The position numbers and the translations under genes are program-made. A stretch of 21,739 nt of DNA from DASXBA01 sp046729895. GTDB taxonomy: Bacteria; Actinomycetota; Thermoleophilia; Solirubrobacterales; Thermoleophilaceae. Shown piece by piece: positions 1-5,974 of the stretch (position 1 is its first letter; each line of letters opens with the position of its first letter). The stretch spans positions 1 through 21,739 of the forward strand of contig JBKPHP010000182.1 of NCBI GenBank assembly GCA_046729895.1, in the 5' to 3' direction. The notes beneath the pieces are model-generated. The model saw only the letters and a program-made list of their open reading frames with translations. It was not told where the DNA came from and made no database searches.

Positions 1-47
1 GGCGTGCACTGGTGTCGCCGAGGGGCAGCGCGCACCACCAGCCGCTG

Positions 48-1493
48 TCAGACACCCATTCGGGCCTCTAGCCGACCGGCCTCGATCGCGTCGACGAGCG
101 CCTCGTGGTCGCGCTCGTTCTGGTCCGCATAGCGCTCGGCGAAGGCGGCGAGCGCGCGATCGAAGCGGTCCGAGCGCCCGAGGTAGGCGGCTATCGCGCT
201 GCGGTCGCCGGACCGGGCGTGAGCGCGAGCCAGGGTGGCGCCGCACAGTCCGCCGTAGAGCTCGAGGGCCGTGGGATCCATCCCATCGACGTCCGCGGAT
301 GCCTTCCAATCCCACAGCTGGCGAACGTAGAAGTCGCGCTCCTCTCCGTCGAACCCGATTGTGTGAATCCAGCCGAGCATGATGTCGCCGGCCGCCTGCA
401 TCAGCCGCTGTCCCTCGACCACACGCTGACCCTGGTTCTTGAAGGCGCTGCGGCGAACGAACGGCTCGACCACGGACCGCTGCGCCTCCTTCACCTGGAG
501 GAAGAGCGGATCGTCGGCGTCCCGGCCGAGCATGAGGACTATCCACGCCCGGGCCCCAACGCTCCCGACTCCGACGACCTTGTGCGCGAAATCCACGTAC
601 CGGTAGCTCTCGAGCAGGCGGCGCAGCTCGCCGCGGAGCGTGCCCCGATAGGCCCGAAACAGCTCACGAACCCGGTCGTCGACGATTTGCCGGTTGCCCA
701 ATCCGTACTCCTCGATCAGCTCCGCGGCGGGCACGATCAGCGGTGGGTCGCTGATCAGCCGCGGCTCGCCGTCCACTACGCGGGTGAGCTTGGAGAGCGC
801 ACGCATCCGGTCCTTCCGCCGCGCCTTGGCGGTGTAGCGGCGGGCGCGCTTGAGCGCCTCGCGGTCGAGGCGGTCGCTGATGCGGGACAGGAGATCCTCG
901 GAATCGACGCGCGCGTACCACACCTCGAGATTGGACATCCCCGCGAAAGCGCGCATCGCCTCCCGGTAGCGGGCCATCGATTCGACCACGATCCGTCGCC
1001 GCTCGCGCGCGTCGAAGTAGCGTTGGCGGCCCGCGCTCGCCAGGCACGCCGCCACCCCCGTTACGTCCCACACCCACGGTCCCGGCAGCGTCTCGTCGAA
1101 GTCGTTGAGGTCGAACAGAAGGCGCCGCGCGGGTCCGGCGAAGCCGCCGAAGTTCGACAAATGGGCGTCGCCGCAGAGCTGGACCGTGATTCCGGACTGC
1201 GGGGTGCGCGCCAGGTCGGCCGCCATCAGGTAGGCGGCGCCGCGGAAGAACGCGAATGGCGAGGCCGCCATGCGCCCGTAGCGAATCGGCACGAGGTCCG
1301 GCACGCGGGTCTTGGCCTGCTCCTCGAGCAGGGCCACCGGGTCGGCGCGGTCCGGCGACGGCGCCCAGGCCGCGTGACTGGACCGCGGGACCTCGCTCCG
1401 GGCGGCCTTTCCGCGCGCCGCTCGCTCGGCGGGGCTTCGGTGTTCGGCGGCCCGGCGCATAGGCCTTGCCCTGCTGGACGCCGGTGCGGTCAT
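48..1493 (-). CDS. DUF2252 family protein (kinase-like fold)
   Basis: A 481-residue protein that I recognise as DUF2252, a family of unknown substrate whose fold resembles aminoglycoside phosphotransferase and other small-molecule kinases. The family signature RYGRM is at residues 71-75. GDAHLSNFG (108-116) looks like the catalytic loop HGDxxxxN equivalent, and DLNDFDE (128-134) looks like the metal-binding DFD/DFG equivalent. The C-terminus, with YADQNERD near residue 460, is also typical, so the protein is full length. There is no signal peptide or membrane segment, so it should be cytoplasmic. The gene stands alone. The ATG at 1493 lies directly behind a perfect hairpin and has no clear ribosome site; an in-frame ATG at 1460 (residue 12), preceded by AAGG, is an alternative start, and the family homology begins well after both. 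The family assignment is firm, the biochemical role is not known. Confidence 0.9.
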   Translation of the reverse strand: MTAPASSRARPMRRAAEHRSPAERAARGKAARSEVPRSSHAAWAPSPDRADPVALLEEQAKTRVPDLVPIRYGRMAASPFAFFRGAAYLMAADLARTPQSGITVQLCGDAHLSNFGGFAGPARRLLFDLNDFDETLPGPWVWDVTGVAACLASAGRQRYFDARERRRIVVESMARYREAMRAFAGMSNLEVWYARVDSEDLLSRISDRLDREALKRARRYTAKARRKDRMRALSKLTRVVDGEPRLISDPPLIVPAAELIEEYGLGNRQIVDDRVRELFRAYRGTLRGELRRLLESYRYVDFAHKVVGVGSVGARAWIVLMLGRDADDPLFLQVKEAQRSVVEPFVRRSAFKNQGQRVVEGQRLMQAAGDIMLGWIHTIGFDGEERDFYVRQLWDWKASADVDGMDPTALELYGGLCGATLARAHARSGDRSAIAAYLGRSDRFDRALAAFAERYADQNERDHEALVDAIEAGRLEARMGV

Positions 1494-1513
1494 GGGCGTG
1501 AAGCATCACGCCC
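1494..1513 (-). promoter_or_regulatory. Perfect inverted repeat abutting the DUF2252 start codon
   Basis: An 8-base perfect inverted repeat, GGGCGTGA and TCACGCCC around the 4-base loop AGCA, ends exactly one base before the ATG at 1493. In the mRNA it would be a hairpin touching the start codon, or on DNA an operator. The region has no Shine-Dalgarno sequence at normal spacing, so the hairpin may limit translation from 1493 or the real start may be the ATG at 1460. The structure is seen directly; the function is inferred. Confidence 0.4.
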
Positions 1514-1570
1514 CCGGCCGGCCGTGGCAATGGTGCGCCCATCCCAGGCTCGGTCGTGCCGACCAGATCG

Positions 1571-1586
1571 GGGGTGTCAGCACCCC
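1571..1586. repeat. Small perfect hairpin in the 1494-1697 intergenic region
   Basis: GGGGTG and CACCCC flank a 4-base loop (TCAG). It lies in the 204-base divergent intergenic region between the DUF2252 gene and the DUF7144 gene, so it could be an operator or part of a leader, but no partner site is evident. I saw no other gene in this gap. Confidence 0.3.
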
Positions 1587-1697
1587 GTCGTCGAGTGTGG
1601 CTCACCCCATTGCACCGGCGTCTGGCTCGGCGGACGATTTGACGGACCATCCGGGCCGGCTGGGCGCTGGTAGCCGCGCCGGCGGAAAGGAGACATA

Positions 1698-2087
1698 GTG
1701 GACGAGTCCGTGGAAGGCGGCGGCTGGTTGTTCTTCGCCGGCATCATGGTCCTCATTGCCGGGATCCTCAACTGCATCTGGGGCATAGCCGCGATCGACA
1801 AGGCCCACTTCTTCGTCGAGCAGAAGAGGTTCATCATCAGCGACCTCAGCACCTGGGGCTGGATCATCCTGTTCGTCGGCGTGATCCAGGTCATCGCCGC
1901 CTTCTCGATCTGGGCGGGAGGCGAGTTCGGGCGCTGGATCGGGATCCTCGGCGCCACCCTGAGCGCGATCGGGGCGCTGCTCACGATCCCCGCTTACCCG
2001 TTCTGGGCGCTGTGCATCTTCGGCATCGACCTGCTGATCCTCTATGGCCTCGCCGCGTACGGCGGCCACCGGGCGCGGGTCTCGTGA
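1698..2087 (+). CDS. DUF7144 family four-helix membrane protein
   Basis: A 129-residue integral membrane protein with four predicted helices (about residues 8-30, 51-73, 78-99 and 102-121). It matches in length and pattern the DUF7144 family of actinobacterial membrane proteins: an N-terminal GGWLFFAGIMVLIAGILN segment, a conserved WGWIIL stretch and a C-terminal YPFWALCIFGIDLLILYGL segment. The function of the family is not known. The start is GTG, chosen because AAAGGAGA (1686-1693) sits 4-5 bases upstream and no ATG gives the full first helix. It is followed 42 bases later by the helical-repeat gene at 2130 on the same strand, so the two may be co-transcribed. The family name is from memory of its sequence pattern; the membrane character is certain. 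Confidence 0.82.
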   Translation: MDESVEGGGWLFFAGIMVLIAGILNCIWGIAAIDKAHFFVEQKRFIISDLSTWGWIILFVGVIQVIAAFSIWAGGEFGRWIGILGATLSAIGALLTIPAYPFWALCIFGIDLLILYGLAAYGGHRARVS

Positions 2088-2129
2088 CGGCCTGACGGCT
2101 GCCGCGGGCGGCCCCACGAGGAAGCGCCG

Positions 2130-2789
2130 GTGGCCGGCGGGCTCCTGAGCTCCGTCCTGCGCCCCGCGCGCGCCGCCGCTGCGGTCGGAGGTACCCTCGC
2201 GCGGGGCGCCACCGACGCGGCGGGCCGCACGGCGCTCACGGGCTTGGACGCCCTGCTTGGGTCGCGGTACACCGACGAGGCGGTCAGGCGGCTGCTCGCC
2301 AGCCCCGCGGCGGACCGGGCCGTGGGCCACGCGCTGAGTGGGCCGCTCGTCGACGCGGTCACCCGTGACCTGGTGCGGTACGCGGTGCTGGAGCGTGTGG
2401 CAGACGGGTTGCTCGCCGGCGAGGCACTCGAGCGGGTGCTGGACCGGCTGCTGGCAGAGGGCATGGCGGACCAGCTGGCCGACCGGCTCCTCGACGGGCC
2501 GGAGGCCGAGCGGCTTGCGACCCAGGTGGTGGAAAGCCGACTGCTCGACACGATCGTCGAGCGACTGCTCGAGAGCGAGGAGCTGTGGCTGCTCGTGGAC
2601 GAGATCGCCCACAGCCCGCCGGTCACGGACGCCATCGCGCGCCAGAGCGTCGGCTTCGCGGAGCAGGTGGCCGGGCAGGTCCGAGCCCGCTCTCGGCGTG
2701 CAGACGCCGGCTTGGAGCGGGTCGCACGTCGCGTGGTCCGACGTAAGCCGCCACCGTCCGGTGGCGCCGTCGAGGCCGAGGGACGATGA
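2130..2789 (+). CDS. Conserved hypothetical protein with amphipathic helical repeats
   Basis: A 219-residue protein without membrane helices or a signal peptide. Residues about 48-170 contain four or more degenerate units of about 20 residues of the form LxxLLxSPxxxRxVxxxL (for example around 50-69, 91-108, 115-133 and 138-158), predicting a string of amphipathic helices. The N-terminus is Ala/Gly-rich and the last 40 residues are Arg-rich and basic. I recognise it only as the kind of protein that sits beside RDD-family genes in high-GC actinomycetes; no function is assigned. The start is GTG with GAGGA (2118-2122) 7 bases upstream. The stop overlaps the next start (ATGA at 2786-2789), so it is translationally coupled to the RDD protein and may act at the membrane with it. 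Confidence 0.75.
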   Translation: MAGGLLSSVLRPARAAAAVGGTLARGATDAAGRTALTGLDALLGSRYTDEAVRRLLASPAADRAVGHALSGPLVDAVTRDLVRYAVLERVADGLLAGEALERVLDRLLAEGMADQLADRLLDGPEAERLATQVVESRLLDTIVERLLESEELWLLVDEIAHSPPVTDAIARQSVGFAEQVAGQVRARSRRADAGLERVARRVVRRKPPPSGGAVEAEGR

Positions 2790-3415
2790 GCCTGGGCGAG
2801 GTCCCCGACACATCCGCCGCTGCGACCCCTGGCGACGGACGCCCCTCCGAGGGAGCTGCTCACGCGGTCGTCGCGGCGCGCGCTCAGGCCGCGGCTGCCG
2901 AGCGTGCACATGGCCCCCGGCGATCGACCGAGCCGGAGTCCGCCTACGCCGGGCTCGTCACGCGGGCCGTCGCCTTTGCCATCGATGCCGCGATCGTGGA
3001 CCTGGCCGGTTTAGCGGTCGGGGTGGTGGTCGGGCTCGCGCTCTCGGTTCTCGAGACGCCCGACAAGGTCGACAACGCATTACTCGTGATTGGCGGCGTG
3101 CTGTTCGTGATCTGGACGATCGGCTACTTCGTGGTCTTCTGGTCGACCACGGGCCAGACACCGGGCAACCGCGTGATGCGGATCCGGGTGCGCCGCTCGG
3201 GGAGCGACGAGCCGCTGCGCTTACGCTGGGCGGTCGTTCGCCTCGTGGGGCTGCTGCTCGCTGCCATCCCCCTGCTGCTCGGCTTCGTGCCCATCCTTCT
3301 GAACGACCGGCGCCGGGGCCTTCAGGACCTGCTCGGCCGAAGCGTCGTCGTCGGCGCACCGGAAGTGGGACTGGGCGAGGCAAGCGCTCATGTCAAGACG
3401 TCCTCGACGTCGTAG
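2786..3415 (+). CDS. RDD family membrane protein
   Basis: A 209-residue protein with a soluble, Ala-rich N-terminal tail of about 50 residues followed by the RDD domain. Visible family features are the segment around AGLVTRAVAFAIDAAIVD with Arg60 and Asp67, the loop TTGQTPGNRVMRIRV (121-135), and NDRRRGLQDLLGRSVVV (173-189) at the end of the last helix. Three membrane helices are expected (about 57-88, 97-120 and 147-172). RDD proteins are small membrane proteins, several of which have been linked to ion or solute transport, but the substrate here cannot be told. The start codon overlaps the stop of the preceding gene (ATGA), giving tight coupling. The family call is secure and the role is open. 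Confidence 0.88.
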   Translation: MSLGEVPDTSAAATPGDGRPSEGAAHAVVAARAQAAAAERAHGPRRSTEPESAYAGLVTRAVAFAIDAAIVDLAGLAVGVVVGLALSVLETPDKVDNALLVIGGVLFVIWTIGYFVVFWSTTGQTPGNRVMRIRVRRSGSDEPLRLRWAVVRLVGLLLAAIPLLLGFVPILLNDRRRGLQDLLGRSVVVGAPEVGLGEASAHVKTSSTS

Positions 3416-3548
3416 CCAAGGGCCAGCGCGAGTCCGGGAGCCGCCTGCCACGGCCCGGGCGATCCCCGCCGCCGGCAGCGATACCGTCTCGATTCTCGTG
3501 TTGCGCGGACGGCGCCGCTGATCGACACTCCGCGGCTGGCGGACACCG

Positions 3549-4751
3549 ATGATCAACGTCGACACTTCGTCCTTCTTCGCGATGGTGGTCGTGGCCGCGG
3601 TCGCGGCGACCACGGTCGCGGTGGTGCCGCGCCGGCTCGCGCCGCCCGTCGTGGTGGTCGAGCTGCTGCTGGGGTTAGTGATCGGCCCCCAGGTCCTCGA
3701 CATAGCTCGAACCGATGACTTCATCGAGTTCTTCTCCAACCTCGGCCTCGGGATGCTCTTCTTCTTCGCCGGCTACGAGATCGACTTCGACCGCATTCGC
3801 GGCCAGCCTCTCACCCTCGGCGCCTGGGGCTGGCTGCTCTCGCTCGCGCTGGCGTACGGGATCGGTGGCGCGCTGGCCGCGGCCGGCGTAGTCCTGTCCT
3901 TCCTCTACACGGGGTCGGCGCTAGCGACCACGGCCATCGGCACCCTCATCCCGGTCATGCGCGACGCGGGCGAGCTCCGGACTCGGTTCGGGACCTATCT
4001 GCTCGCTGCGGGCGGCGTGGGCGAGTTCGGCCCCATCCTTCTCATCACCCTCATCCTCTCGACGTCGCACCCACTGCATGAGGCGGCGATCCTGGTCCTC
4101 TTCGTGGTCCTGGCTATCGCGGTGGCGCTGGCCTCCATGCGGCTCGCTGGACCCGGCTGGCCTCTCCTCGAGCGCACGCTCGAGTCGAGCAGCCAGCTCG
4201 CCGTCAGGCTCATCGTGGTGCTGGTGTTCGGCCTGCTTGCGCTCACGGAGGAGCTCGGCCTGGACATCCTGCTCGGCGGCTTCGTCGCCGGGATGATCAC
4301 CCGGATGTCCCTGCGAGGCAACGAGCTGGGGGTGTTCGAGTCGAAGCTGACCGCGGTCGGCTTCGGTTTCCTGGTGCCGTTCTTCTTCGTCACGAGCGGG
4401 ATGAACTTCGACCTCGACGCGCTGGTGGCCAGCAGCGGCGCACTGCTCAAGCTTCCGCTCTTCTTCTGTCTTTTCCTAGTCGTGCGTGGCGTCCCCGCCA
4501 TGCTTCTCTACCGTGGCGTCCTCCAGGCCCGAGACCGCGTTGCCCTCGCGGTCTTCTGCGCCACCGAGTTGCCGCTCGTGGTTGCCATCACCACGCTCGC
4601 GGCGCAAGCAGGGCACATGCGGTCCTCCACCTCGGCCGCCCTCGTGGGAGCGGCGATCCTCTCGACGCTGATCTTCCCCTTCGTTGGGCTCGCGCTTCGC
4701 AGGGGAGCCGCTGCGGAGCCGGCAGCCGACGCCGTGCCGGCGGCCGGCTAG
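3549..4751 (+). CDS. Cation/proton antiporter, CPA2 type (Na+/H+ exchanger domain)
   Basis: A 400-residue protein that is almost all membrane helix (about 12 segments), with the layout of the CPA2 monovalent cation/proton antiporters such as KefB/GerN. The N-terminal helix leads to ELLLGLVIGPQVL (39-51), a family signature. LGMLFFFAGYEIDFDRI (67-83) and SALATTAIGTLIPVMRD (123-139) correspond to conserved segments, and TSGMNFDL matches the late helix region. The core motif is GVGEFGPI (156-163), with Glu159 where many relatives carry the ion-binding Asp. The protein stops after helix 12 and has no RCK/TrkA-N regulatory domain. It would exchange Na+ or K+ for protons at the cytoplasmic membrane. 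The ribosome site is weak (GGCGGA). A possible -10, TACCGT at 3482-3487, lies in the 133-base gap upstream, which holds no gene. Ion specificity cannot be read from the sequence. Confidence 0.9.
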   Translation: MINVDTSSFFAMVVVAAVAATTVAVVPRRLAPPVVVVELLLGLVIGPQVLDIARTDDFIEFFSNLGLGMLFFFAGYEIDFDRIRGQPLTLGAWGWLLSLALAYGIGGALAAAGVVLSFLYTGSALATTAIGTLIPVMRDAGELRTRFGTYLLAAGGVGEFGPILLITLILSTSHPLHEAAILVLFVVLAIAVALASMRLAGPGWPLLERTLESSSQLAVRLIVVLVFGLLALTEELGLDILLGGFVAGMITRMSLRGNELGVFESKLTAVGFGFLVPFFFVTSGMNFDLDALVASSGALLKLPLFFCLFLVVRGVPAMLLYRGVLQARDRVALAVFCATELPLVVAITTLAAQAGHMRSSTSAALVGAAILSTLIFPFVGLALRRGAAAEPAADAVPAAG

Positions 4752-4754
4752 CCG

Positions 4755-4778
4755 CGCCTCCCAGACCACCCGGAGGCG
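4755..4778. terminator. Hairpin between convergent genes, likely terminator
   Basis: CGCCTCC and GGAGGCG form a perfect 7-base stem around a 10-base loop, 4 bases after the antiporter stop and 18 bases before the stop of the convergent gene at 4797. It has no long T run, as is common in high-GC bacteria. Its position between two convergent stops suits a bidirectional terminator. Confidence 0.5.
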
Positions 4779-4796
4779 TTCACCGGAATGGAGGGC

Positions 4797-5081
4797 TCAG
4801 GGTGGCCGGACGCCGTGGCGCCTCAGGTAGTCCAGGTAGAAGGGTCGGAGCTGGTCGGCGATCTCATCCCGACCGGCGTCCGTCACGTCGTCGATGTGCG
4901 CGCTGATCGTCGCCACGTCCGCCTCCGCCTCCCTCAACTCTCCGGCGGCGGCCTCCGCAACCGGAAGCAGCTCCATGAGGCGCCAGAAGAAGCGGACATC
5001 GAGGTGGCGCTTTGCACGGCTCACTGCGAGGTCATGCAGCTCCTTCGAAGAGAGCCGCTCCAGACGGTCCTCGTCGGGCAT
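4797..5081 (-). CDS. Small conserved hypothetical protein
   Basis: A soluble, charged and mostly helical protein of about 94 residues. It starts MPDEDRLERLSSKELHDLAV and continues with a conserved-looking RAKRHLDVRFFWRLMELLP segment, then a helical stretch rich in Ala/Glu, ending FYLDYLRRHGV. I recognise it as a type of small protein found across actinomycetes but know no named family or function. The ATG at 5081 is preferred over the GTG at 5090. AGGGTGAT lies just before it and can serve as a ribosome site. The same bases contain TAGGGT, which may instead be a -10 element giving a leaderless transcript. The gene is single and convergent with the antiporter. Confidence 0.75.
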   Translation of the reverse strand: MPDEDRLERLSSKELHDLAVSRAKRHLDVRFFWRLMELLPVAEAAAGELREAEADVATISAHIDDVTDAGRDEIADQLRPFYLDYLRRHGVRPP

Positions 5082-5088
5082 GCCAATC

Positions 5089-5094
5089 ACCCTA
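5089..5094 (-). promoter_or_regulatory. Candidate -10 element (TAGGGT), leaderless type
   Basis: On the minus strand TAGGGT ends 7 bases before the ATG at 5081, which is the spacing that puts the transcription start on the A of the start codon. A second TAGGGT lies further upstream at 5145-5150. No clear -35 is visible. The same bases could be read as a ribosome site (AGGGTGAT), so the assignment is tentative. Confidence 0.35.
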
Positions 5095-5224
5095 TGCGTT
5101 CAGGAGCGGGGGTGGTCCGGACCCCCCATGGATCTCGTGCACGCACCCTAGCCAGAGGGTCCTGTTGGCCATATGCTCGTCAGGCACCGGGCAGCGGTGG
5201 CGCAGCCGAAGACTGGAGGTATTC

Positions 5225-5671
5225 ATGGAAGCGCACGACGCGGACCTCGGCCCTATCGACGTAGTAGTGATCGCCTATCCGGCGGGCGCGCCGATGACCG
5301 GCGAAGCCGCGCCGCTGCTCGTCGACCTCGTCGAACGCGGGATCATCCGTGTGCTGGACGCAATGTTCGTCAAGAAGAACGAGGACGGGACGTTCTCGGG
5401 GTTTGACGCGAGGGATCTGGACGACAAGGGTGTTGGCGACTTCACGGTCTTCGAAGGAGCCTCCTCCGGCCTTCTCGGTGAGGAGGATGCCGCGAAGGCT
5501 GCCGAGGCGATCGAGCCGGGCAGCGCTGCGGTGATGATCGTCTACGAGAACCGCTGGGCGGCGCCGTTCGTCGCCGCGGTGCGCCGCAACGGCGGCGTCC
5601 CGGTGGCGTTCGAGCGCATCCCGGCACAGGACCTGCTCGACGCCCTCGACGCCGCCGAGGCGGCGTCCTGA
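5225..5671 (+). CDS. DUF6325 family protein
   Basis: A 148-residue soluble protein. Features expected of DUF6325 (related in style to DUF1269) are the opening GPIDVVVIAYPAG (9-21), the EAAPLLVDLVERGIIRVLDAMF region (27-48) with FVKKNEDG following, a SGLLGEED stretch, AAVMIVYENRWAAPF in the middle, and a C-terminal acidic Ala-rich helix. The fold is probably an alpha/beta ferredoxin-like domain. The function is unknown; in actinomycetes such proteins often lie beside SHOCT proteins in stress-responsive groups, which is the arrangement here. The start is ATG with a perfect GGAGGT (5215-5220) 4 bases upstream. The next gene starts 16 bases after its stop, so they form an operon. Confidence 0.85.
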   Translation: MEAHDADLGPIDVVVIAYPAGAPMTGEAAPLLVDLVERGIIRVLDAMFVKKNEDGTFSGFDARDLDDKGVGDFTVFEGASSGLLGEEDAAKAAEAIEPGSAAVMIVYENRWAAPFVAAVRRNGGVPVAFERIPAQDLLDALDAAEAAS

Positions 5672-5687
5672 CCGAAAGGACAAGCCC

Positions 5688-5963
5688 ATGCCAGGACTAC
5701 TTCGCGGAATGGCCCGCACCGCAGTTGTGGCGGGGACCGCAACGGCCGTCTCGAATCGCGTAAGCCGCCGCCAATACAACCGGTGGGCCGAGCAGGAGCC
5801 GGCCGCGTACCAGGAGCAGGTGCCCGCCCAGGAGCAGGTGCCCGCCTCCGCGCCCGCGGCCGACCCCATCGAGCAGCTCAAGGAGCTCGGACAGCTCCAC
5901 CAGCAGGGCGTCCTGACCGACGAGGAGTTCGCCGCGCAGAAGGCGAAGCTGCTCGGCAGCTGA
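5688..5963 (+). CDS. SHOCT domain small protein
   Basis: A 91-residue protein ending in a clear SHOCT (short C-terminal) domain: PIEQLKELGQLHQQGVLTDE (about 60-79) followed by EFAAQKAKLL, a helical hairpin of about 30 residues usually found at protein C-termini and thought to mediate oligomerisation. The N-terminus (MARTAVVAGTATAVSNRV) could form one weakly hydrophobic helix. The linker holds the hexapeptide QEQVPA twice in tandem. The start is ATG with GAAAGGA (5674-5680) 7 bases upstream. It lies between the DUF6325 gene and the phosphodiesterase fusion gene, with short gaps, and may be a small partner or regulator of one of them. The domain call is firm; its partner is not known. Confidence 0.88.
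   Translation: MPGLLRGMARTAVVAGTATAVSNRVSRRQYNRWAEQEPAAYQEQVPAQEQVPASAPAADPIEQLKELGQLHQQGVLTDEEFAAQKAKLLGS
5811..5846 (+). repeat. Perfect 18-base tandem duplication inside the SHOCT gene
   Basis: The 18-base unit CAGGAGCAGGTGCCCGCC occurs twice back to back with no mismatch, encoding QEQVPA twice in the flexible linker. The absence of any difference between copies suggests recent slippage. Its length is a multiple of three, so the frame is kept. Confidence 0.85.
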
Positions 5964-5974
5964 GCCCAGTCCCG

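Noticed and set aside
105..1673. Long plus-strand open frame of 522 codons
   Set aside because: It is the opposite-strand shadow of the DUF2252 gene. The translation is low-complexity, rich in Arg, Gly, Pro and His, with no recognisable domain.
1602..2909. Minus-strand open frame of 435 codons
   Set aside because: It runs antisense to the DUF7144 and helical-repeat genes, both of which have ribosome sites and coherent proteins. Its product is Arg- and Gly-rich without a domain.
5114..5123. GGTCCGGACC palindrome as a regulator binding site
   Set aside because: It is a single 10-base palindrome in GC-rich intergenic DNA with no second copy or promoter alignment, so chance is likely.
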